Source of the DNA: Ectopseudomonas mendocina
GTDB taxonomy: Bacteria > Pseudomonadota > Gammaproteobacteria > Pseudomonadales > Pseudomonadaceae
Direction: 5' to 3'
Assembly: GCF_016008875.1 (NCBI RefSeq)
Contig: NZ_JADTQG010000018.1
Coordinates: 89,075-153,074 of the forward strand
Length of the DNA: 64,000 bases
The translations under genes were made by a program, and so were the position numbers. A model generated the notes under the pieces. It was not told the DNA's origin and searched no databases. It saw only the letters and a list, made by a program, of their open reading frames with translations. Of the stretch, positions 58,232 through 64,000 are shown one piece after another. The number at the start of each line of letters is the position of its first letter. The stretch's first letter is position 1.

Positions 58232-58753
58232 ATGCGCCGCCGCTTTTCCTCGCCCCTGCTCAAGAGCTTCCAGATCCACTATGAGGATCTGTTGCGCTTT
58301 CTTGCCCGGCGCCTGGGCGACTCGCAACGCGCCGCCGATGTCGCCCAGGACACCTGGCTGCGTCTGGCTCATCAGGATGACGGCGATGCGGTGCGCGATC
58401 CGCGCGCCTATGTCTTTCGCGTGGCTGGCAACCTGGCCATCGACAACCTGCGGCGTGACCAGCGCCTGGCCGAACAACAGGACGACGGCGAGATTCTCGA
58501 GCAGCTCAGCGATCCGCTGGCCGAGCCGGAGTCCCGTCTGCTCGCCCAGGAAGATCTGGCGCGCCTCGACGCCGCGCTGGCCAGCCTGCCGGCCAAGGTC
58601 CGCGAAGCCCTGCTGCTCAATCGCCTCGACGGCCTGACCTACGCGCAGATCGCCACGCGCCTCGGGGTCTCCGAGAGCATGGTCGGCAAGTACCTGATCC
58701 AGGCCATGCGCCACTGTCGGCAGTGGCGCAGCGAAGAGGAGGCCGACGCATGA
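58232..58753 (+). CDS. ECF sigma factor, FecI/FpvI type
   Basis: 173 residues from ATG 58232. Region 2 is readable as LLRFLARRLGDSQRAADVAQDTWLRL with the promoter-melting AYVFRVAGNLAIDNLRRDQR segment; region 4 is LASLPAKVREALLLNRLDGLTYAQIATRLGVSESMVGKYLIQAM. It recognises iron-uptake promoters after release by the FecR protein. A Fur-like box lies upstream. The stop overlaps the fecR-like start (ATGA). Confidence 0.94.
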   Translation: MRRRFSSPLLKSFQIHYEDLLRFLARRLGDSQRAADVAQDTWLRLAHQDDGDAVRDPRAYVFRVAGNLAIDNLRRDQRLAEQQDDGEILEQLSDPLAEPESRLLAQEDLARLDAALASLPAKVREALLLNRLDGLTYAQIATRLGVSESMVGKYLIQAMRHCRQWRSEEEADA

Positions 58754-59673
58754 GCGAGCTCGACGATCAGGCCAGCGAACTGCTGCTGCGCCTGCATGCC
58801 GGTGGCGAGCAGGCCGCTGCACGCGCCGAATGGCAGCGCTGGCGCCGACAGAGCCTGGCGCATGCGCGCGCCGCCCGCGACGCCGAGGCGCTGTGGGCAG
58901 CGCTGGAACACACCGACACCGCCCGCCGCCATCGCCAGCGCAGCCGCCCGGCCCGCCGCTGGCGCCTGCCGGCGATGGCCGCGGCGCTCTGCCTGGGCCT
59001 GCTGCTGACGCTGCTCGGTCGTCCGCAACTGCTGGAAAACCTCAGCGCCGACTATTACACCGCAGTCGGGGAACGCCGCCTGATCGAGCTGGACGACGGC
59101 AGCCGGGTTTGGCTCAACAGCGACAGCGCGCTGTCGGTGCGCTACTCCGCCGACGCCCGGGACCTGGAGTTGCAGCGCGGCCAGGCGCTGTTTGAGGTGG
59201 CCAAGGATGCCCAGCGGCCGTTCGTGGTGCAGGCCGCCGACGGGCAGGTCCGCGCTGTGGGCACGCGGTTTGATGTTGCCCTGCGCGCCGATCGGGTGCA
59301 GGTGGAGGTCAGCGAAGGCGTGGTGCAGGTGCGCAGCGGCGCGGCGCCGGGCGTGCGTGTCGACGCCGGCCAGCGCCTCGACTATCGCCAGCAGCAGGCG
59401 CCCGGGCCGCTGCAGGTGCTGGACTTGGATAACGCCAGTACCTGGCAGCGCGGCAAGCTGATCTTCAATCAGCGCCCGCTCGGCGAAGTGCTGGCCGAAC
59501 TGGAGCGCTACCTGCCGGGGCGCATCCTCATCGAGGATGCCGCGCTTCGCGAACAGCGCATCAGCGGCGTGGTCGACCTCGACCAGCCAGAAGCCCTGCT
59601 GGCCAATCTGGAGCGCCTGCAGCCGCTGCGCATCACCCGCCTGCCCTGGCTGGTGCTGGTGCAGCCGCGCTGA
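58750..59673 (+). CDS. FecR-family anti-sigma/signalling protein
   Basis: 307 residues from ATG 58750, overlapping the sigma gene by four bases. The N-terminal ~75 residues form the cytosolic sigma-binding domain; a membrane helix follows at about 76-93 (LPAMAAALCLGLLLTLLG); the periplasmic part has the FecR motif GERRLIELDDGSRVWLNSDSAL and ends in the STN-like region that meets the receptor. It controls the sigma factor according to the occupied TonB receptor, probably the IutA-like one 256 bases downstream. Confidence 0.93.
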   Translation: MSELDDQASELLLRLHAGGEQAAARAEWQRWRRQSLAHARAARDAEALWAALEHTDTARRHRQRSRPARRWRLPAMAAALCLGLLLTLLGRPQLLENLSADYYTAVGERRLIELDDGSRVWLNSDSALSVRYSADARDLELQRGQALFEVAKDAQRPFVVQAADGQVRAVGTRFDVALRADRVQVEVSEGVVQVRSGAAPGVRVDAGQRLDYRQQQAPGPLQVLDLDNASTWQRGKLIFNQRPLGEVLAELERYLPGRILIEDAALREQRISGVVDLDQPEALLANLERLQPLRITRLPWLVLVQPR

Positions 59674-59729
59674 GGTTCGGACGCCGCCTAGTGGTAGACG
59701 CTCTTCAGCGGCGAGCTTTCGAAGCGTGA

Positions 59730-59791
59730 ATCGCGGCTGAAGCCGCTCCTACAGTTGTCTGGCCAGTCGGTAGCCCGGATGCAATCCGGGG
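59730..59791. repeat. two REP-type arms between fecR and the receptor gene
   Basis: ATCGCGGCTGAAGCCGCTCC at about 59730-59749 belongs to the family also at 63883-63906; GTAGCCCGGATGCAATCCGG at 59770-59789 belongs to the GTAGCCCGG family. Both are single arms here. Confidence 0.8.
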
Positions 59792-59928
59792 CCGAGGCTG
59801 AGCCATAGCTTGCCCCGGCAAAAATAATTTTCATCCGGCACTGCAGGATCGTATCGGACGTTTCGTCGTAGAGGGGAACGCGACTTATTCCCAAAAAAGA
59901 AACTGCCACACGACACGGATAACCCGCC

Positions 59929-62346
59929 ATGCGCCATCCCGTTTCTGCCCTGCACCGCGCCCTCGCCTTCGCGACCCTGATCGGCACTGCCTGGCCGTTG
60001 GCCCAGGCCGCCGAGCCGACCCGCTATGACTTGCACATCAGCGCCAGCGACCTGGATGGTGCCATGACCCAGTTCGCCGATCAGGCCGGGCTGCACCTGC
60101 TGTTCAACTCCAGCGACCTGCAGGGCCTGCCCAACCCCGGCCTGCAGGGCAGCTTCACCGCCCGCGAGGCGCTGCAGCGGCTGCTCGAAGGCAGCGGCGT
60201 GAGCTGGACCTTCACCGATGAGCACAGCGTGCTGTTGCAGCGCAACGCCGCGCCTGCCGCCGCGCCGAGCGGCGAGGCGCAGAGCAACCGCGAGCGGGTG
60301 CGTCTGGACGCCATGCAGATCCAGGTGGCGTCGCGCACGCCGACGCAGATCAGCGCCATTCCCGGCACCGTCTGGGTGGTCGAGCAGAAGCAGCTGCGCG
60401 AGCAGCTCGACACCGGCGTCAGCCTCAAGGAGGCACTCGGCAAGCTGGTGCCGGGCCTCGACCTGGGCCCGGAAGGCCGCACCAACTACGGCCAGAACAT
60501 GCGCGGGCGCGGCGTGCTGGTGATGATCGACGGAGTTAGTCAGAACAGTTCGCGCGGCCTCTCGCGCCAGTTCGACAGCATCGCCCCGTTCAACGTCGAG
60601 CGCGTCGAGGTGCTCTCCGGCGCCAGCGCTCTGTACGGCGGCGGTGCCACCGGCGGCATCATCAATATCGTCACGCGTAAAGGCGAAGCCGGCCCGGCGC
60701 GCTTTCAAAGCAACGCCAGCGTCACCAGCGGCTTCAACAACAGCGATGACCTGTCCACGCGCCTGGCGCAGGCGGTCAGCGGCGGCAACGAGCGCGTGCA
60801 GGGCCGCCTCGGTGTCTCCCTGGAGAAGAACGAAGCCTTCTACGATGCCGACGGCGAGCAGGTGTTCCTCGACAACACGCAGACCGACCTGCAGTACAAC
60901 CGCTCCGTGGACGTGCTCGGCAACCTCGCTGTGCGCCTCGACGACAGCCAGCACCTCGACCTGCTGGCGCAGTACTACGACTCCGGCAACGACGGCAGCA
61001 CCGGCATCTACTTCCCCAACCTCAACGCCAACGCGCCCTCGGACCTCGATGATGCCGAGATTCGCAACGGTCTCGACACCGACCTCAAGCCGCGCACCCG
61101 CCGCACCCTGATCAACGCCAGCTACCGCAACAGCGAGCTGCTCGGCCAGGACTTCTACCTGCAGGGCTACTACCGCCGCGAGGACAACAACTTCCACCCC
61201 TTCCCCTACTACAACGCCGGCAGTCCGCGGGGCCGCAACGGCATCTACTTCGCCGGCTCGCAGCAGAACTTCGAAGTCAGCGGCCTCAAGGGGCTGTTCA
61301 GCAAGCAGTGGGACGATATCAAGCTGACCTATGGTCTGGACCTCGATCATGAGCGTTTCAACGCCACGCAGAAGGTCTTCGACGCGCAGCGCTCTTCGGA
61401 CAGCGGCGGCCTGGAACTGGACACCCAGAGCAGCGCCGCACGCTACCCCAGCTATGTGGTCGACGGGCTGTCGGCCTACGCCCAGCTGGACTGGCAACTG
61501 ACCCAGCATCTGAGCCTGTCCGCCGGCGCCCGCCAGCAGCACATGGACGTCGAGGTCGGAGATTTTCGCGGCGTACCCGGCGGCGGCAACGACTACGAAG
61601 TCGGCCTGTACAACTTCGGCGCGCTCTATGACTTCGCCAACGGTCACCAGCTGTGGAGCAACTACAGCGAAGGTTTCGAGCTGGCCGATCCGGCCAAGTA
61701 CTACGGCCGCGCCGGACTGTCGGTGGCGGACAATCCGCTGGCCGGCATCAAGAGCCGCCAGGTGGAAGTGGGCTGGCGCTTCAACGATGCCTACTGGCAG
61801 GCTCAGGCGGCGTTCTACTACATCTGGTCGGACAAGGTGATCAACACCGATAGCGCCACCCTGACCATCAACGTCGACGAACAGAAGAGCCGCGACTTCG
61901 GTTTCGAGGCCGCGCTGAGCCGCGACTTCGACAGCGGCTGGCAGGCCGGCACCACCCTGCACCTGGTGCGCTCCGAAGAGGAGGACGACGACGGCGACTG
62001 GATCAAACGCGACGCGCGCTACGCTTCGCTGTCCAAGACCACCGCATTCGTGGGCTGGAGCGACGAGCGACGCAGCCTGCGCCTGCAGGGCAACCACGCA
62101 ATGGACCTGAGCGACGACGCCGGACACCGCATCGAGGGTTACACCATCTTCGACCTCAGCGCGCGTCAGGACACCGACTTCGGTACCTTCAGCGCCGGTA
62201 TCCAGAACCTGCTGGACAGGCGCTACAGCACCGTCTGGGGTCAGCGCGCCGCGCTGTTCTATTCGCCAGCATACGGTCCGGCCTACCTGTACGACTATCA
62301 GGGCCGCGGGCGCACTTTCACCCTCGGCTACGAAGTGGAGTTCTGA
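59929..62346 (+). CDS. TonB-dependent receptor, IutA/ChtA-like, with N-terminal signalling domain
   Basis: 805 residues. Signal peptide to about residue 27 (LIGTAWPLAQA), STN signalling domain (about 33-105: YDLHISASDLDGAMTQFADQAGLHLLFNS), plug domain with DTGVSLKEALGKLVPGLDLG and RTNYGQNMRGRGVLVMIDGVSQNSSRG, then a barrel ending TVWGQRAALFYSPAYGPAYL...FTLGYEVEF. The plug and C-terminal segments are strikingly like E. coli IutA, the aerobactin receptor, as I remember it, but IutA lacks the STN domain. It should import a hydroxamate siderophore and signal to the upstream FecR/sigma pair. Confidence 0.93.
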   Translation: MRHPVSALHRALAFATLIGTAWPLAQAAEPTRYDLHISASDLDGAMTQFADQAGLHLLFNSSDLQGLPNPGLQGSFTAREALQRLLEGSGVSWTFTDEHSVLLQRNAAPAAAPSGEAQSNRERVRLDAMQIQVASRTPTQISAIPGTVWVVEQKQLREQLDTGVSLKEALGKLVPGLDLGPEGRTNYGQNMRGRGVLVMIDGVSQNSSRGLSRQFDSIAPFNVERVEVLSGASALYGGGATGGIINIVTRKGEAGPARFQSNASVTSGFNNSDDLSTRLAQAVSGGNERVQGRLGVSLEKNEAFYDADGEQVFLDNTQTDLQYNRSVDVLGNLAVRLDDSQHLDLLAQYYDSGNDGSTGIYFPNLNANAPSDLDDAEIRNGLDTDLKPRTRRTLINASYRNSELLGQDFYLQGYYRREDNNFHPFPYYNAGSPRGRNGIYFAGSQQNFEVSGLKGLFSKQWDDIKLTYGLDLDHERFNATQKVFDAQRSSDSGGLELDTQSSAARYPSYVVDGLSAYAQLDWQLTQHLSLSAGARQQHMDVEVGDFRGVPGGGNDYEVGLYNFGALYDFANGHQLWSNYSEGFELADPAKYYGRAGLSVADNPLAGIKSRQVEVGWRFNDAYWQAQAAFYYIWSDKVINTDSATLTINVDEQKSRDFGFEAALSRDFDSGWQAGTTLHLVRSEEEDDDGDWIKRDARYASLSKTTAFVGWSDERRSLRLQGNHAMDLSDDAGHRIEGYTIFDLSARQDTDFGTFSAGIQNLLDRRYSTVWGQRAALFYSPAYGPAYLYDYQGRGRTFTLGYEVEF

Positions 62347-62385
62347 GCCGGCCGCTGCGGCGAGGTTGCCAAGCGCCACGGGACG

Positions 62386-62410
62386 AATGACAATGCGATT
62401 CATTGTCATT
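62386..62410. promoter_or_regulatory. Fur box upstream of the second ECF sigma gene
   Basis: Perfect 10-base arms AATGACAATG (62386-62395) and CATTGTCATT (62401-62410) around CGATT. The 19-base core 62389-62407 agrees with the Fur consensus at about 14 positions. It ends 18 bases before the sigma gene ATG. Confidence 0.85.
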
Positions 62411-62428
62411 TGTTAAGAAATCCCGCGC

Positions 62429-62935
62429 ATGTCCGCCGACGCTCAGCTGCTGCACTCCCTCTACCGCGATCATCACAGCTGGCTGCAGGGCTGGCTGCGG
62501 CGGCGTCTGGGCAACGGCTGCGATGCGGCCGACCTGGCCCAGGACACCTTCGTGCGCCTGCTGCGGGCCGGCAATGCCGCGAGCATCCGCGAGCCGCGCG
62601 ACTACCTGGCCACCGTGGCGCGCGGCCTGATGGTCGACTTTCTGCGCCGGCGCTCGCTGGAGCAGGCCTACCTCGATGCGCTGGCCCTGCAGCCGCAGGC
62701 CGAGCAACCCAGCGCCGAGCAGCAGGCCCTGCTGCTGGAGGCGCTGGTGGAGGTCGATCGCATGCTTGCCGGGCTCGGCCGCAAGGTGCGCGAGGTGTTC
62801 ATCCTGTCCCAACTCGACGGCCTCACCTACGTGCAGATCGCGGCTCGCCTGGGTATCTCCCTGCGTAGCGTGAACAGCTACATGGCCCGCGCCGTGGAGC
62901 ATTGCTGCCTGCTGCAGGCCGGCTGGCAATCGTGA
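62429..62935 (+). CDS. ECF sigma factor, FecI type
   Basis: 168 residues from ATG 62429. Region 2: LQGWLRRRLGNGCDAADLAQDTFVRLL, EPRDYLATVARGLMVDFLRRRSL; region 4: GLGRKVREVFILSQLDGLTYVQIAARLGISLRSVNSYMARAV. It starts 18 bases after a Fur box, so iron limitation should induce it. The stop overlaps the fecR-like start (GTGA). Its receptor is either the IutA-like gene upstream or one beyond the window. Confidence 0.94.
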   Translation: MSADAQLLHSLYRDHHSWLQGWLRRRLGNGCDAADLAQDTFVRLLRAGNAASIREPRDYLATVARGLMVDFLRRRSLEQAYLDALALQPQAEQPSAEQQALLLEALVEVDRMLAGLGRKVREVFILSQLDGLTYVQIAARLGISLRSVNSYMARAVEHCCLLQAGWQS

Positions 62936-63876
62936 ACGAGGCGCAACGCGCCGCGCTCAAGGCGGCCAGCGGTTGGTACGCGCGGCTCTGTTCCGGTCAT
63001 GGCGATGCCAGCGAGCAGCAGGCTTGGCAGCGCTGGTACGACGCCGACGAACTGCATCGTCAGGCCTGGCAGCAGATCGAGAAACTGCGTGAACAACTGG
63101 GCCTGTTGCCCGGGCCGGTGGCGTCGTCGACCCTGCGCGGCGTGGACCATGGACGGCGTCGCCTGCTCGGCAGCCTGGCGCTGGCCGGGCTGGCACTGCC
63201 GCTGGGTTGGTTCGCCTGGCAGAACGATACCCGCCGCTACTGGCTGGCCGACTACCGCAGCGGCGTGGGCGAGCGCCAGCAGTGGCGTTTGAGCGATGGC
63301 AGCCAGCTGATGCTGGGTACCGCCAGCGCCGCGCAGTGGCATGTCGATGGGCAGCGCCGCCTGCTGCGTCTGCTCGGTGGCGAGGCGATGATCGACAGCC
63401 CGGACGAGGCGCGGCCGCTGCTGGTGGAAACCCGGCATGGTCTGGTGCGCTGCCAGGGTGCGCGTTTTTGCGTGCGCAGCGATGAGCAGGGAAGCCATGT
63501 CGCGGTGCTGGAGCGGGACGTGGAGGTGGCCCCGCTGCGCCACCTGCAAGCGATGCAGCCGCTCGCCGCCGGGCACCAGCTGCGCTTCGATGCTGAGCGA
63601 CTGGGGCCGCAACGCGCCAACGATGCCGCCACGGCGGCCTGGACCCAGGGCAGCCTGATCGCCCTCGACCGGCCGCTGGGCGAGGTAATCGCCGAACTGG
63701 CGCGTTATCGCCACGGCGTGCTGCGCCTCGACCCGACTCTGGCTGGGTTGAAGGTCTCCGGCAGCTTCCCCCTGGCCGACACCGACCGCGCCCTGGCGGC
63801 GCTGGAGCACAGCTTCCCGGTAAAAGTGGTGCGACGCACCGATTACTGGGTGACGCTGATCCCGCGCGGGGCCTGA
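62932..63876 (+). CDS. FecR-family protein
   Basis: 314 residues from GTG 62932, which overlaps the sigma stop; a start further upstream would lie inside the sigma gene. An N-terminal DUF4880-like head (RAALKAASGWYARLCSG...WQRWYDADELHRQAW), then a membrane segment at about 76-96 with a preceding twin-Arg (GRRRLLGSLALAGLALP), then the FecR core GVGERQQWRLSDGSQLMLGTASA. The twin-arginine before the hydrophobic segment suggests Tat-dependent insertion, as known for some FecR proteins. Confidence 0.92.
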   Translation: MNEAQRAALKAASGWYARLCSGHGDASEQQAWQRWYDADELHRQAWQQIEKLREQLGLLPGPVASSTLRGVDHGRRRLLGSLALAGLALPLGWFAWQNDTRRYWLADYRSGVGERQQWRLSDGSQLMLGTASAAQWHVDGQRRLLRLLGGEAMIDSPDEARPLLVETRHGLVRCQGARFCVRSDEQGSHVAVLERDVEVAPLRHLQAMQPLAAGHQLRFDAERLGPQRANDAATAAWTQGSLIALDRPLGEVIAELARYRHGVLRLDPTLAGLKVSGSFPLADTDRALAALEHSFPVKVVRRTDYWVTLIPRGA

Positions 63877-63882
63877 ACGCAG

Positions 63883-63988
63883 ATCGCGGCTGAAGCCGCT
63901 CCCACAGAAACCTTACGTCCGCCTGATCTTTGATCGTTTCCACGCCCCGCGGGAACGCAGCCGAGGACGCTCCGCGTCCGTTGGAGCT
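63883..63988. repeat. REP arm and a second palindromic repeat after fecR
   Basis: ATCGCGGCTGAAGCCGCTCC at 63883-63902 is the same family as at 59730. The following 63930-63988 contains GTTTCCACGCCCCGCGGGAACGCAGCC...GGACGCTCCGCGTCC, two hairpins of a type I associate with Pseudomonas intergenic repeats. No coding sequence is visible from 63877 to the window end. Confidence 0.7.
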
Positions 63989-64000
63989 GCACAGACTCCA

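Noticed and set aside
59819..59840. Fur-like AT-rich sequence before the IutA-like gene
   Set aside because: AAAAATAATTTTCATCC has too few matches to the Fur consensus, and control through the sigma/FecR pair explains regulation better.
59749..62409. Long open frame on the minus strand opposite the IutA-like receptor
   Set aside because: It is a GC-bias shadow: low-complexity Val/Ala/Glu-rich translation with no motif, opposite a gene with clear domains throughout.
1..64000. CRISPR arrays, tRNA or rRNA genes, complete insertion sequences, prophage genes
   Set aside because: None were seen on reading; the repeats present are dispersed palindromes, not regularly spaced arrays, and no transposase or integrase motif was noticed.

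Overview
The window looks like a chromosomal segment from a GC-rich Pseudomonas, probably of the mendocina/oleovorans type. This rests on the gene content, the codon bias and several families of Pseudomonas-style palindromic intergenic repeats. The central part follows the order I remember for the replication-origin-proximal region of P. aeruginosa: plsC, gmhB, glyS, glyQ, tag, a lipid A acyltransferase, trkA, rsmB, fmt, def, a LysM protein, dprA, tsaC, qor, hemF, aroE, then a choline-sulfate cluster and trpA-trpB-trpI. Accessory genes are inserted into or attached to this backbone.

Region by region. 1-6940 is a tandem Rhs locus: the 3' end of one Rhs gene with its putative immunity gene, a complete PAAR-Rhs gene with a WHH-type HNH nuclease tip, its SUKH immunity gene, and one unrecognised small gene. 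7060-7172 holds a candidate Rsm/Csr-family small RNA with GGA-loop hairpins and a Rho-independent terminator. 7255-14185 (minus strand) is a diguanylate cyclase followed by a six-gene lipid operon related to E. coli ynbABCD. 14462-26490 holds plsC, gmhB, glycyl-tRNA synthetase, tag behind a consensus LexA box, a PPOX-family protein, lpxL, a PilZ protein, an NlpC/P60 hydrolase, two acetyltransferases, paiB opposite a MocR regulator, and yhhQ under a probable preQ1-I riboswitch. 26604-37842 is mostly housekeeping (trkA, rsmB, fmt, def, tsaP-like, dprA, tsaC, qor, hemF, aroE). 38035-43340 is a choline-sulfate uptake and hydrolysis module. 43452-54344 is accessory: pbpG, a LysR/aldo-keto reductase pair, a TonB siderophore receptor with a PchR-like regulator, an SDR enzyme, a SulP transporter, a MNT/HEPN pair with tandem operators, and a lipoprotein. 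54428-58129 is trpA-trpB and trpI, separated by an inserted DUF3060 gene flanked by two copies of a trp promoter-like segment. 58145-64000 is an iron-signalling block: two ECF sigma/FecR pairs, both behind Fur-like boxes, around an IutA-like receptor that carries an N-terminal signalling domain.

How the genes work together: the Rhs locus probably serves type VI competition; the ynb-like operon probably makes or remodels a phospholipid; the betC operon links choline-sulfate uptake to hydrolysis; and the right end senses and imports hydroxamate-type siderophores under Fur and cell-surface signalling. All function assignments come from motifs and remembered family features, with no database search.
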